Positions 18,437-30,470 of a stretch of DNA of 64,000 nt are shown one piece after another (position 1 is the first letter of the stretch; the number at the start of each line of letters is the position of its first letter). Source of the stretch: Oligoflexia bacterium (GTDB lineage: Bacteria; Bdellovibrionota; UBA1018); contig JAMPXJ010000010.1 of NCBI GenBank assembly GCA_023701205.1, positions 1-64,000 on the forward strand. The letters run 5' to 3'. Both the position numbers and the translations under genes were made by a program. Below the pieces are notes generated by a model. The model saw nothing but the letters and a program-made list of their open reading frames with translations. It was not told where the DNA came from and ran no database searches.

Positions 18437-19825
18437 ATGAAGGTGTCTCATTTTGCATCTCTGAAATTGCTCTCAACCTGGGCACTGGCATCCCTGCTGA
18501 GCCTGAGCGCGGCTGCGCCGGCTCATGCGGTTTACGATCATCCCGTCGCCTGGTCAGACATCAGTGAACTGGATCTTCGCCCCGTGCTGCGTTCACAATA
18601 CGGTTCCGAAGCTAACCTCCTCGATCCGCAGATTCCCGCTTGGGTGCTGGACCTGGCCTTGCGTGACGCTGACAACCTCGTGGGCCCGGAATTCAAGGTC
18701 CCCAACGAGATCAAGGGCGCGGTGGGCTTCTGGCTTAGGATTTATACCATTTATACGACCAAGCACGTCGTGATCTTCGATTCTCGTCATCCCGAGATCA
18801 TTTACGACGTCCTGGATTTTCGCGAGCTCGCCCGAACCGCCCGCAATGCGGTCGTTTACGAAATCCTTTCCAAGAACCGGGTGAAAAAGGCGATGGCCGC
18901 CTACCGGAAAGCCTTCGCCCGCCTAGCTTCCCGCCCCAATCCCAAGAATCCCACGCCCGAGGAACGCTCCATTCTCGCGGCTCTGGCGAAGAGCCGCCAC
19001 AAAAAGCATCCGTTCAAGGAGCTCGCCCGCAACCTGCGCTCGCAAACCGGTCAGCGTGACAACATCGTCAAGGGCTTGCTTGCCGCCGAGGCGTTCTTCC
19101 CCAAGATGGAAGAGCTCTTCGCGAAAAACGAAGTCCCGCGCGAGCTGACCCGCCTGGCTCTGGTCGAAAGCTCCTTCAACCTGCACGCGATCTCCTATGC
19201 CGGCGCTTCGGGAGTCTGGCAGTTCATGGAAAATCCCGGACGCCGGTATCTCCTCATCGACCGGAGCGCCCGGATCGACGAGCGACTCTCGCCCCTGAAA
19301 TCCACTGTGGCGGCTGCGAAGCTGCTACACGAGAACTATCGCCGCTTCGGAAGCTGGGCCTTGTCCGTCACTTCGTACAATCATGGACTGCGCGGCCTCA
19401 TGAAGCTTCGCAAGGCGCACGCGCGCGACTTCGGGAACATCGCGTACCTCTTTGATGCGTGCGCCCGTAAGTCCCCGCTCGGGTGGGCGGCGCGCAACTA
19501 TTACGCCGAATTCCTCGCCGTGCTGCATGCGGAATCTTACCGCAAGCTTTTCTATGGCGAACCGCCGGTTCAACCCATCCGTCCGGTGGTCTTCCGCGCG
19601 GCCGCTCCTGGCAAGACCGCGCTCACCTTGGCGATGGAGTCCGGCATCGCGCTCCATGAGTTCAAGCTCCTGAACCCCGACATTCGGGATCTTCGCAGAA
19701 CACTTCCGCCCGGCTTTCTCATCGCGGTTCCGGGTGAATCCGATGATTTCGCCATGCTGTCCGAAAAGCGCAAGGAGCCCAAGAGGGCAAGCCTCGGTCG
19801 CGGCAACCGCAAATCGCCGGCCTGA
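18437..19825 (+). CDS. Membrane/periplasmic lytic transglycosylase (MltD/Slt-like)
   Basis: 462 residues. A Sec signal ends AAAPAHA near residue 31. The catalytic SLT domain is at about 225-380, with Glu244 in LVESSFNLHAISYAGASGVWQFM, the goose-type lysozyme/Slt signature; it cleaves glycan strands of peptidoglycan with 1,6-anhydro product formation. The C-terminus (about 390-445, LTLAMESGIALHEFKLLNPDIR) resembles a LysM peptidoglycan-binding repeat. The ATG at 18437 gives a clean signal peptide; the upstream in-frame sequence does not look like protein. It converges with the long membrane-anchored protein, 12 bases apart. Confidence 0.88.
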   Translation: MKVSHFASLKLLSTWALASLLSLSAAAPAHAVYDHPVAWSDISELDLRPVLRSQYGSEANLLDPQIPAWVLDLALRDADNLVGPEFKVPNEIKGAVGFWLRIYTIYTTKHVVIFDSRHPEIIYDVLDFRELARTARNAVVYEILSKNRVKKAMAAYRKAFARLASRPNPKNPTPEERSILAALAKSRHKKHPFKELARNLRSQTGQRDNIVKGLLAAEAFFPKMEELFAKNEVPRELTRLALVESSFNLHAISYAGASGVWQFMENPGRRYLLIDRSARIDERLSPLKSTVAAAKLLHENYRRFGSWALSVTSYNHGLRGLMKLRKAHARDFGNIAYLFDACARKSPLGWAARNYYAEFLAVLHAESYRKLFYGEPPVQPIRPVVFRAAAPGKTALTLAMESGIALHEFKLLNPDIRDLRRTLPPGFLIAVPGESDDFAMLSEKRKEPKRASLGRGNRKSPA

Positions 19826-19837
19826 CCCGCAGTCACT

Positions 19838-22024
19838 TTAGGGCGAGATGATGCTGACGACTCCGCGCGAAGTGACCGTCAGGCGCGACCACGCAAGCCT
19901 TCCCTCGCCGCTCTCGAGCCGGAGAAGCGCGGGGCCTTCGGGCATCTGCACGCCGAGCACGCGAGGACTTTCGGGGTCCACGGCAGAGTTCACGAGCAGC
20001 TGCCCCACGGCGGAGAGCGCATAGGTTTCCGGCTCCAGCGTCGCGCTCGAGGCCAGCGTCTCAATCTTGGGGAAAAGCGGGCTTGGCTCATGGAGCGCGA
20101 TGATCTCCTGCGGTGCGAGCGCAAGCAGCAGACCGCTGTCTTCGCTGATGCCGCCTTTGAGCTGACTGGTCCACTCCTGGATCTGCGTTTCACCAAAACG
20201 ATACAACATCACATCCTTGAGCTTCGAGGGGTCGCGTTCATAGCGATGCACGAAGCCTTGCAGGGACGCCGGATCCGTGTCCGTTTCCAGGAAAAGCGGA
20301 AAATCTCCGACCACCAGCACGTCCTTGAGCACGAACTCTCCGTGCCGGCCGCTCCGAACCTTGGAGCTCAATGGGCTTCCGAGCACTCCGACGGTGATGT
20401 CGCGCAGCGCTTTGACCTCGGCACGGCCCGCGTCGAGCACTCGTCCATTGACTTGGGTGCGTGCCACTCGCGAGAAATCGAGGTAGGTGGCGGTGCCAGG
20501 CATCACCATGATTCCGACCGCGCCCGTCTCACCCGCGCAACGGCTCGTCAGCTGAATCAAGTGGGCTCCCGGAGCTGCATTCATCAGGACAAAATAGCGC
20601 TCACCATCACGAGTGGCCGGCGACACCGTGCTGAAGTCTCGACTGAGCTGAAGCATTCGTTCAGCCCGGCCCGAGAACTCCACGCTCCAGCCATCCGCGA
20701 TCCTGCCAAAGACGATGCCCGCTTGAGTTTCGAGCCGTGCTCCGACTGCTGCCGCAAGAAGCCTCGCATTATTTTCGGAGATGAGTGGCACGGCATTGGG
20801 CGAACGGCGCGTGAGCGTCGGCCAATGACCAGGGGCGTGCGAAATTTCCCATCCGCGAACCGGTCCCTGAGTCTGAAGAGTCTCCGAAGTGAGCATCTCA
20901 GTCGTAGCGCTATGGATGCTCGCCTGATCATCCGAGAATGCTTCGATATGTCCCGCATGAATATCCAGCGGCGATGGCTGGGTAGTCAGCGCCATTTCTG
21001 CGGATTGAGGGCAAGAATAGCCAGCCGATGGGTACTCATTTCGCGAGCTCCCGCCTTGGATGGAAGCGTGACTTTGCGTGGACACCAGTTGATCGGATCC
21101 CTGGCTACTCATCGGTTCGGATCCGCCGCCCAATGTCGCGAGGAGCCGATCCCGAAGCGAAGAGAGATCAGGTTGCGCTACCGGCTGAGGAGCCGGTACC
21201 GTCATTGAGGGAGCTGAACTGGCGGAGGACTCCATCTGGGCAGGGACTGTCGCTACCGTCACGGCCTGTGTTGTGATGCTGGTTGCGTCGACGGTGGGTA
21301 CCTTAAATGCGAGATCCGGCTTTGAAATCTCGATCTGAGTAATCACTTTAGGCAGCGCTGGTTCGGGCGCGATCGTAGCGGGTGTCGAAGCCAGGGCTAC
21401 GGCAGGCGCCGCAACCACGGTGGGTTTCACCCGCTTGATCGTTTTCCGGACAACGATCCGCGGAGCGGCTTTGGCCAGCTTGAATTCGGGTTTCGGCTGG
21501 TCTTGAGTAGTCTTTTGACTATCCAGCCCCGCAACCTTCTCCGCATCCAGGCCCAGATCGGGTCTCACGCTCGCCACAAGGCGGGCGCGGAGGAAGAGGT
21601 GAAGCTGCTGCATCTTCTCCTCTTCGGTCACGACTCTGGGAGCCGCGGCCGTGGTCACCACCTGATCCATTGCTTGCCTCTTCTGAGGCTTGAGCGCCCG
21701 TGGCCGCTGCGGCTTCCGAACCTTTAACTTGCCCGTGGCAGGCTTCATCTGAGGTACGATCATCGCGACTTCCGATGCCGCCGCAACGGGGACGAGGTCG
21801 GTCGCACGCGGTTCGAGCACCTCTACCGGGCGCTCCAACCCGAAACGCATCGTCGTGAGCCATCGATAAGAATTGAGGTCGATCTGAACCTGCTCGGAAG
21901 ATTGCAGTTGAGACAACAAAACGGCACTCGCGCAAAATAGCGCGGAAACGGCCACCAGTGCCGTTACACCGGTGCTCCAAAACATGCCCGTTGCCGTGGA
22001 TCTACTGCCTTCCTTGGAAAACAC
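19838..22024 (-). CDS. Long membrane-anchored periplasmic protein of unknown function
   Basis: 728 residues from GTG 22024 (an ATG 13 codons later is possible). There is one N-terminal membrane helix at about 16-41, then about 350 residues of low-complexity sequence rich in Ala, Pro, Thr, Val and Lys, probably an extended periplasmic linker. A compact C-terminal region starts near 400. Around residue 520-600, a G-x-V-x-D then GRHGEFVLKDV pattern looks like a carboxypeptidase-regulatory-like beta sandwich. I recognise no enzyme motif. It lies downstream of atpC on the same strand, separated by a 137-base gap with a hairpin. Confidence 0.65.
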   Translation of the reverse strand: MFSKEGSRSTATGMFWSTGVTALVAVSALFCASAVLLSQLQSSEQVQIDLNSYRWLTTMRFGLERPVEVLEPRATDLVPVAAASEVAMIVPQMKPATGKLKVRKPQRPRALKPQKRQAMDQVVTTAAAPRVVTEEEKMQQLHLFLRARLVASVRPDLGLDAEKVAGLDSQKTTQDQPKPEFKLAKAAPRIVVRKTIKRVKPTVVAAPAVALASTPATIAPEPALPKVITQIEISKPDLAFKVPTVDATSITTQAVTVATVPAQMESSASSAPSMTVPAPQPVAQPDLSSLRDRLLATLGGGSEPMSSQGSDQLVSTQSHASIQGGSSRNEYPSAGYSCPQSAEMALTTQPSPLDIHAGHIEAFSDDQASIHSATTEMLTSETLQTQGPVRGWEISHAPGHWPTLTRRSPNAVPLISENNARLLAAAVGARLETQAGIVFGRIADGWSVEFSGRAERMLQLSRDFSTVSPATRDGERYFVLMNAAPGAHLIQLTSRCAGETGAVGIMVMPGTATYLDFSRVARTQVNGRVLDAGRAEVKALRDITVGVLGSPLSSKVRSGRHGEFVLKDVLVVGDFPLFLETDTDPASLQGFVHRYERDPSKLKDVMLYRFGETQIQEWTSQLKGGISEDSGLLLALAPQEIIALHEPSPLFPKIETLASSATLEPETYALSAVGQLLVNSAVDPESPRVLGVQMPEGPALLRLESGEGRLAWSRLTVTSRGVVSIISP

Positions 22025-22044
22025 TAAGAACTGACCTAGTTCCC

Positions 22045-22070
22045 TTTCATAGAAGCAACCGCTTCTGAAA
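22045..22070 (-). terminator. Hairpin downstream of the atp operon
   Basis: On the minus strand, TTTC-AGAAGC pairs with GCTTCT-(AT)-GAAA around a GGTT loop: a 6-bp plus 4-bp stem with a 2-base bulge. It is about 90 bases after the atpC stop codon and just before the next minus-strand gene. There is no strong U-tract after it, so termination is inferred. Confidence 0.3.
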
Positions 22071-22161
22071 TGTGCTCCTCAGCCCGTGATCTCTTCCTGA
22101 AATCACATCTCGGTATCTTTCTAAAATAAACTGAAACGAAAAACGAGGCAAGGACCTGCGG

Positions 22162-22587
22162 CTATTCCGTAGGATGATCCTTGCCGGCAATCTGTTGACG
22201 AATCAACGAGCGATGCAGCTTCAGCTGATATTTGCGGAAGGACTGGCTATCGAGCTCGGCGGCTTTCAGTGCTTCCTCCGCGGCCTTTTGAGCGCGTTTC
22301 GCGCGCTCCACGTCGATCTCACCCCGAAGCTCCAGGGTTTCCGCCGTGACCGTCACGGAATCGTCGGTCACCTCGAAAAACCCGGTGGTCACGAACCCTA
22401 CGGTGTGGTGCCCGTTGGCCTCGCGATAGCTGAACACTCCCGTTTCCAGCGTACCGACGATCGCGGCATGTCCAGACAGGATCTGGATCTGCCCCTCACT
22501 TGTCGGAAGAATCACCTCTTCGACCGGGCATCCCTCCAGCAACTTGCGTTCCGGAGAGAGAATGCTGAGCTTCAGTTGGTTATCCAC
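22162..22587 (-). CDS. atpC: ATP synthase epsilon subunit
   Basis: 141 residues. It is part of the central stalk, and its C-terminal helices can inhibit ATP hydrolysis. The N-terminal beta domain shows LSILSPERKLLEGCPVEEVILPTSEGQIQILSGHA, the family opening, followed by a helical Ala/Glu/Lys-rich C-terminal hairpin. The start is GTG, with GAGGT 6 bases upstream lying over the atpD stop. It is the last gene of the F1 operon, 3 bases after atpD. Confidence 0.95.
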   Translation of the reverse strand: MDNQLKLSILSPERKLLEGCPVEEVILPTSEGQIQILSGHAAIVGTLETGVFSYREANGHHTVGFVTTGFFEVTDDSVTVTAETLELRGEIDVERAKRAQKAAEEALKAAELDSQSFRKYQLKLHRSLIRQQIAGKDHPTE

Positions 22588-22590
22588 GGT

Positions 22591-24042
<1,452 letters not shown>

Positions 24043-24045
24043 CTA

Positions 24046-24972
24046 TTAACCTGAATTTTTCTGCGACTCGCTGCCGGAAATGATCTCGAGAAGCTCTTTC
24101 GTGATGCCGGCCTGGCGCTGCTTGTTGAACTGTAGCGTGAGTTTGCGAATCATCTCTCCCGCGTTCTTGGTCGCGTTCTCCATCGCGGACATGCGCGCTC
24201 CGTGCTCGCCCGCCTGCGACTCGAGCATGATGCGGAAGGCCTGTATCGCGAAATTCTTCTCCATAAGCTGATTGAGCAGCTCCTCCGGGCTCGGCTTCAC
24301 GAGATACATCGGCGGAACCGCGATCGCGTCGGCGCCGCCCTGTCCGCTCGAAGGCGAAAGCGGGAGAAAATCCTCCACCTGCACCCGCTGCGTGACCGCG
24401 TTCTTGAACTCGTTGTAGATGAACTTCACCTCATCCACCTGGCCCGAAACGAAAAGCTCGATGACGCCATCGGCCAGCTTCTTCGCCTTGGTGAAATCAA
24501 CCTTGCCCCCCAGCTCCGCGTAATATGGACCGAGGTTCACCTTCTTGTTCTTGTAGAAGTCGTAAGCCTTCCGACCCACGAAGGCGAGCTGAACGGTCTC
24601 ATAGTTCGCGCCGTTCTCGTTCATCCAGCGCTGAGCCGTCTTGATCACGTTGCCGTTGAAAGCCCCGCAAAGCCCGCGGTCCGAGGTGACGAGCACCAGC
24701 AGAACCCTCTTCTTCGCCACGGTCGTCTCGCCCTCGGTTCCGGTTCCCGTAGCGGCGCCCTTGCCGAAAAAGAGGCTTCCGTTGGAACTCTCAGAAAGAG
24801 ACGACACCAGCCGGATCAGCGCCCCGATTCTGCGGGCATAGGGACGATGACTGTGAATCGCCTCCTGGGCACGCCGCAGCTTCGCCGCCGAGACCATCTT
24901 CATGGCCTTGGTGGTCTGCTGGGTGTTTTTCACCGTCCCGATCCGTTTTTTGAGGTCCTTAATGCTTGGCAT
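24046..24972 (-). CDS. atpG: ATP synthase gamma subunit
   Basis: 308 residues. It is the rotating central stalk. The N-terminal helix IKDLKKRIGTVKNTQQTTKAMKMVSAAKLR and the C-terminal helix ending MSAMENATKNAGEMIRKLTLQFNKQRQA..ITKELLEI are the conserved coiled-coil pair. VTSDRGLCGAFN marks the Rossmann-like middle. A short Gly/Thr-rich insertion at about 66-85 makes it somewhat longer than the Escherichia coli protein. Confidence 0.96.
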   Translation of the reverse strand: MPSIKDLKKRIGTVKNTQQTTKAMKMVSAAKLRRAQEAIHSHRPYARRIGALIRLVSSLSESSNGSLFFGKGAATGTGTEGETTVAKKRVLLVLVTSDRGLCGAFNGNVIKTAQRWMNENGANYETVQLAFVGRKAYDFYKNKKVNLGPYYAELGGKVDFTKAKKLADGVIELFVSGQVDEVKFIYNEFKNAVTQRVQVEDFLPLSPSSGQGGADAIAVPPMYLVKPSPEELLNQLMEKNFAIQAFRIMLESQAGEHGARMSAMENATKNAGEMIRKLTLQFNKQRQAGITKELLEIISGSESQKNSG

Positions 24973-24984
24973 CTGACTCTCTTG

Positions 24985-26490
<1,506 letters not shown>

Positions 26491-26541
26491 ACTTTCCTCA
26501 TAAGCGTTGGCGAGCTAGCTCGCCCCGACAGACGATCTCGA

Positions 26542-27108
26542 CTAACCGTTAGTGACACCTGCAAGAAACTTATCGCGAAGGCGCTGAAGCTGAGAACGGA
26601 GCGTTCCATCATACGTCACGCCGTTGACCGTAACTTTCACTCCCGCCAAGAGGGACGGATCCGTGGCTACGCGGAACGCGACGCGCCTGCCCATCTTCTG
26701 GCTGAACGCTTTTGCCAACCCTTCGATATCGCTTTCGCTCATCGTCTCGGCGGAAACGAGACGGCCGGGAACTCCCCCCTCTGCGCGCAAGCGGACCGCG
26801 CTGAACTCGTCGCGAATTCCCTGAACGAGATTCAGGCGCCCCTTGTTGGCGAGCAGCACCAGAAAGTTGGTCATCAAGGGATGGGCGGAGATCTTGCGGG
26901 TCAACTCCGTCACAAGCGCGATCTTCTCTTTGGAATTCGTGATCGGGGAAAAGAGCGCTACTTGAGCTTCTTTAGACGAATTCACGGCATTCAGAAGAGT
27001 GTCGAACTCGCCCTCCACCTTTTCGCAGAGCGTGGCGACCTCAGCGGGTGACTTTCCGTCCGCGAGAGCTTCATAAAGAGCCTTGGCGTAAGTCGTAGCG
27101 ACGCTCAT
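26542..27108 (-). CDS. atpH: ATP synthase delta subunit
   Basis: 188 residues. It joins the b/b' stalk to the top of F1. The start (ATTYAKALYEALADG) and the C-terminal DPSLLAGVKVTVNGVTYDGTLRSQLQRL are typical of the OSCP/delta family. Its ATG overlaps the atpF stop by 4 bases (ATGA). Confidence 0.95.
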   Translation of the reverse strand: MSVATTYAKALYEALADGKSPAEVATLCEKVEGEFDTLLNAVNSSKEAQVALFSPITNSKEKIALVTELTRKISAHPLMTNFLVLLANKGRLNLVQGIRDEFSAVRLRAEGGVPGRLVSAETMSESDIEGLAKAFSQKMGRRVAFRVATDPSLLAGVKVTVNGVTYDGTLRSQLQRLRDKFLAGVTNG

Positions 27109-27578
27109 CGCACATTCTCCACTTGCATCGAGAACTCCTGGCGGAACCGAGCGCGATCGTCGCCGGTGAGACGCGCCTTGAGAATCGTCTCGGCGCGCTC
27201 CAGCACGCGGCCGGCGAGATCGAGATAAAGCTCGTTCTTCATTTCTTTTAGGAGCCCCTCGGCGGTGGCGCGCGCATCCACGACGATATTACCGCTCAGA
27301 CGCTGGGCTTCGCTGAGGATGCGAAGCTTCGCGACCTGGGCATCCTGCTGAGCCTGCTCACGAAGAGCGGTGGTCTCGGCTTCGATCGCCTTGAGCTTGG
27401 ATGAGAACTCGTCGTGTTTTTCCTGCGCTTGGCGAAGCAGTTCGCGCACGCTCTTGAGCTCGTCGCGAACGGTGACATGCCGACTATGAACGAACTGGCG
27501 GATCGGCTCGCGGAGATAGTAGACTAGAATGGCGAGCAGAACGAGAAAATTGAACGTAGGTGCGATCAACCCGTGCAT
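27105..27578 (-). CDS. atpF: ATP synthase b subunit (second copy)
   Basis: 157 residues. It is a stator subunit with one N-terminal membrane helix (FNFLVLLAILVYYLREPI) and a long charged helix. It follows another b-type gene directly, so the stator is probably a b/b' heterodimer, as in photosynthetic bacteria and many deltaproteobacteria. Only 1 base separates it from the upstream b-type gene. Confidence 0.92.
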   Translation of the reverse strand: MHGLIAPTFNFLVLLAILVYYLREPIRQFVHSRHVTVRDELKSVRELLRQAQEKHDEFSSKLKAIEAETTALREQAQQDAQVAKLRILSEAQRLSGNIVVDARATAEGLLKEMKNELYLDLAGRVLERAETILKARLTGDDRARFRQEFSMQVENVR

Positions 27579-27579
27579 C

Positions 27580-28023
27580 TTAAACTTTCCTCGAAAGAGC
27601 TTTCTCTGAAATCGCCTGGGCGATGCTTTCGACGTCGGCCTGAAGCTGCTGCTTTACCTTCTCGCGCTGGGCATTTGCCGACTCGGCAGCATCCTGCGTG
27701 ATTTTCTTGGCTTCTTCGCGCGCGTGGGAAAGGAGATTAGCTTCTTCTTTCTTCGCCTGATTGAGGATTTCCTCGTAATCCTTTCGAGCTGCGGCACGCT
27801 CCTCAGCCAGCCTGCGCTGGTATTCTTGAAATTTCGTGTCCGCCTGTTGCATCAGACGTTCTGCGGCTTCCCTGTCCTCTACAGTTTTCTTGTGCCGAGC
27901 CTCGAGCAAGGCCATGAAAGGTTTGAAATAGGTGCGGCTCAAAATCACGAAAAGGACGAAAAAAATCGCCAATTGGGCGAAAAATGTCTGATCTAATCCC
28001 AGCTGCTCTAAAATGGCGCTCAC
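27580..28023 (-). CDS. atpF': ATP synthase b' subunit
   Basis: 147 residues. Its N-terminal membrane helix (TFFAQLAIFFVLFVILSRTYFKP) is followed by a long coiled coil rich in Glu, Ala, Lys and Gln. It pairs with the next gene as b/b'. The start is GTG, with GGGGT about 6 bases upstream. It is the first gene of the atp operon and follows bactofilin after 64 bases; I see no convincing promoter in that gap, so read-through from the par genes is possible. Confidence 0.9.
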   Translation of the reverse strand: MSAILEQLGLDQTFFAQLAIFFVLFVILSRTYFKPFMALLEARHKKTVEDREAAERLMQQADTKFQEYQRRLAEERAAARKDYEEILNQAKKEEANLLSHAREEAKKITQDAAESANAQREKVKQQLQADVESIAQAISEKALSRKV

Positions 28024-28087
28024 TTGACACCCCGAAATGGTCTGGAAACTATACGGTGGCTAACATGCGCGCGCGTGAGCGGTCAAG

Positions 28088-28495
28088 CTAGGATTTTTGC
28101 GGAGGAAGAAAAGATTTTGCTGGGGAGTTTGCGGGAGAATGAACCATTTTGCTGCGAGCTTCGAAGATGACTCCTTCGTCCACGCTCAGGCTTGGTGTGA
28201 GGATTTCGCCTCGAAAAATCGCAGGGCGATGAATTTCCACCCGGTGTTTGGCGCGGACGCTTCCATTGACTTCGCCGCTGATGATCACGACGCCCGCATC
28301 GATCTGCCCGGTGATCCGCGCGCCCTCTCCTACGACGAGCGTATCGGGTGTATGAATTTCGCCTCGAAAGACTCCAGCGATCCGAACCGTCCCCTGAAAG
28401 CAAAGCTTGCCTTCGAACTCACATCCGTGGTCGATGACGCCCGTGACGGTTTTATGAGTGACAGGAACACTGAGATCGTCGGAAGGACGGGTCAT
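28088..28495 (-). CDS. Bactofilin
   Basis: 135 residues. Bactofilins form nucleotide-free filaments that scaffold cell-wall enzymes or, in Myxococcus, anchor the ParABS system. The repeated right-handed beta-helix pattern is visible at about 18-110 (VIDHGCEFEGKLCFQGTVRIAGVFRGEI, then VVGEGARITGQI and IISGEVNGSVRA), with a flexible tail ending SPAKSFLPPQKS. Its ATG overlaps the parB stop by 4 bases, so it is translationally coupled to ParB, which fits a joint role in chromosome positioning. Confidence 0.93.
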   Translation of the reverse strand: MTRPSDDLSVPVTHKTVTGVIDHGCEFEGKLCFQGTVRIAGVFRGEIHTPDTLVVGEGARITGQIDAGVVIISGEVNGSVRAKHRVEIHRPAIFRGEILTPSLSVDEGVIFEARSKMVHSPANSPAKSFLPPQKS

Positions 28496-29499
28496 AGACT
28501 CCGATTTTTCATCGTTTCGAGAATTCGTTCAAGCTCTCGCCGAGAAGCGTAGTGAATTACTATTTTGCCGCGGCGCTCCGAACCTTTCACGTCCACTCTC
28601 GCGGACCAGTGGCGGGTCAGCTCCTGGGAAAGCGCAAACATCCGGGCGGCCAGTGCCGAAATGGGCTTGGTCGGAAGGGCTGGTTGCGCAGACTCGGCCT
28701 CAGAGCCCTTTTTGCTCTTGTACTGGTCAACCAGGGCTTCGGTGTCCCGGACGCTTAGTCGCTTCTCAACGATCTGTGCCCGAATCTGCAGACGGACATC
28801 GTTGTCATCGACGCCCAGCAGCGCCTTGCCATGGCCAAAACTCAGAATCTGCTTCTTGAGATCATCGATCACGGCTTCGGGCAGACGAAGCAGCCGCATG
28901 TAATTCGCGACCGTTGCTCTTTCTTTGCCCACCCGTGTAGCGACCTCTTCCTGGGTTAGCGTGAAGTCTTCGGCGAGCTGCGCATAAGCCAGGGCCTCAT
29001 CGATACAGTTAAGGTTCTGCCGCTGAATGTTCTCAACCAAAGCGAGCTCGAGAGATTCGCGATCCGTCGAACGACGGATCACGATCGGAACCTGCTTGAG
29101 CCCCGCCACCTTGGCCGCACGCATCCGTCTCTCGCCGGCGATGAGCTCCCAGCCACCACCTTGCGCGCGCTTTCGAACAATGAGCGGCTGAATGATTCCG
29201 TTAGCACGGATGGACTGAGCCAACTCTTCGATCGCGTTCTCGTCGAAGTCGCGCCGCGGCTGGTAAGGGTTCGTATGGATTTCTTCCAGAAGCGCCAGGC
29301 TGATTCCCGGATGACGGTCTTTATTGGGAAGCTCGGCCTGCGGGACATAGGTTGCCGGACCTGCGGCCATCGCCCCCGCGCCCGAAGTGACCAGCTCTCC
29401 TCCGATCACACCCGCTGAAGCAGGGGCAGGAGAAACGCTTGCCCCCACGCCCGGAAAAAGAGACGCCAAACCTTTTCCTAAAACTGGTTTCTGTGCCAC
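28492..29499 (-). CDS. parB: Chromosome partitioning protein ParB
   Basis: 335 residues. It is a CTP-dependent DNA clamp that loads at parS. The N-terminus (VLGKGLASLFPG) is the ParA-contacting peptide. A Gly/Ala/Ser-rich linker follows, then the catalytic domain with HTNPYQPRRDFDE and GERRMRAAK, the ENIQRQNLN box, and a helix-turn-helix in the ALAYAQLAEDFTLTQEEVATRVGKERATVANYMRLLRL segment. The start is GTG behind GGAGGAGTT. Two perfect parS sites lie 1.2-1.4 kb upstream, inside rsmG. Confidence 0.97.
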   Translation of the reverse strand: MAQKPVLGKGLASLFPGVGASVSPAPASAGVIGGELVTSGAGAMAAGPATYVPQAELPNKDRHPGISLALLEEIHTNPYQPRRDFDENAIEELAQSIRANGIIQPLIVRKRAQGGGWELIAGERRMRAAKVAGLKQVPIVIRRSTDRESLELALVENIQRQNLNCIDEALAYAQLAEDFTLTQEEVATRVGKERATVANYMRLLRLPEAVIDDLKKQILSFGHGKALLGVDDNDVRLQIRAQIVEKRLSVRDTEALVDQYKSKKGSEAESAQPALPTKPISALAARMFALSQELTRHWSARVDVKGSERRGKIVIHYASRRELERILETMKNRSL

Positions 29500-29523
29500 A
29501 ACTCCTCCAAAACCTGCAAAACT

Positions 29524-30381
29524 CTAATTCGCGATCGCGCCATCCATTTGGGGTGGCTGCGGCGGCATCGGGGGCACCCCGACAGAAGCCGCGGTTACTT
29601 CAATGACTGCTGGCTGATTTCGACCCAGGACTTCGCGGGCGAGATTGAAATACGCCAAACAACCTTTCGAATCGATATCGTAAAGGAGAATCGGCTTTCC
29701 GAAGCTCGAGCACTCGCTCAGGCGAACATTGCGAGGAACCACCGTCTCGAAGACCTTACCCGCAAAGTGAGCCTTCACCTCTTTGACGACTTCGTGAGCG
29801 AGATTATTGCGGCCATCAAACATCGTGAGGACGATCCCCTCGTCCGTCAGATTCGGGTTGATGCTCTGCTTGATCAGCGAAACCGTGTGCATCAGCTGAC
29901 TCAGGCCTTCAAGCGCGAAGTATTCGCATTGAAGCGGGACGAGAAAACTATCCGCAGCGTTCAAGGCGTTGATAGTCAGAAGCCCCAAAGAAGGGGGGCA
30001 ATCAATCAAGATAAAGTCGTACTCCGCCTTGATCTCCGCAATCGCCGCCTTCAATTTACCTTCGCGAGCGAAAGCCGAAACGAGCTCGATTTCAGCACCG
30101 GCCAAATCACCTGTTGCGGGGGCCACAAAAAGTCTGTCGATTTCGGTAGAATGGATGACGGTTGAAAGTCTCGTTTGCCCGACGAGCGCCTGGTAAATGG
30201 TTTTCTGCGGCTCAAGTGTACTGCGATCAATCCCAAGCGCAGAGGAGGCGTTACCCTGAGGATCAAAATCGATTACCAGAGTTTTTTTGTCTGCTACAGC
30301 AAGGGACGCTGCCAGGTTCACCGTGGTAGTGGTCTTGCCGACTCCGCCCTTTTGATTAGCTATGGCGATGACTTTCCCCAT
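29524..30381 (-). CDS. parA: Chromosome partitioning ATPase ParA
   Basis: 285 residues. It is a dimeric ATPase that binds the nucleoid and moves ParB-parS complexes. The deviant Walker A is KGGVGKTTTT (11-20), followed by DFDPQGNASSALG and LIDCPPSLGLLT. The ATG at 30381 has AGGAG 6 bases upstream; a TTG nine codons earlier is less likely. The C-terminal tail is Pro-rich (PPMPPQPPQMDGAIAN). It is followed by parB after 24 bases. Confidence 0.97.
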   Translation of the reverse strand: MGKVIAIANQKGGVGKTTTTVNLAASLAVADKKTLVIDFDPQGNASSALGIDRSTLEPQKTIYQALVGQTRLSTVIHSTEIDRLFVAPATGDLAGAEIELVSAFAREGKLKAAIAEIKAEYDFILIDCPPSLGLLTINALNAADSFLVPLQCEYFALEGLSQLMHTVSLIKQSINPNLTDEGIVLTMFDGRNNLAHEVVKEVKAHFAGKVFETVVPRNVRLSECSSFGKPILLYDIDSKGCLAYFNLAREVLGRNQPAVIEVTAASVGVPPMPPQPPQMDGAIAN

Positions 30382-30418
30382 GAGCTCCTCTTCGTTGTAG
30401 CGCACCAATCACTTACTT

Positions 30419-30449
30419 AGGGGGCACCGATGTGGAACCGATGCCCCCT
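30419..30449 (-). terminator. Hairpin between rsmG and parA
   Basis: AGGGGGCA (30419-30426) pairs with TGCCCCCT (30442-30449), an 8-bp stem in the gap upstream of parA. It could end the mnmG-rsmG transcript or form part of the parA leader. There is no T-run after it. Confidence 0.35.
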
Positions 30450-30470
30450 GAGAATTGTGGTTGTGGTTGG

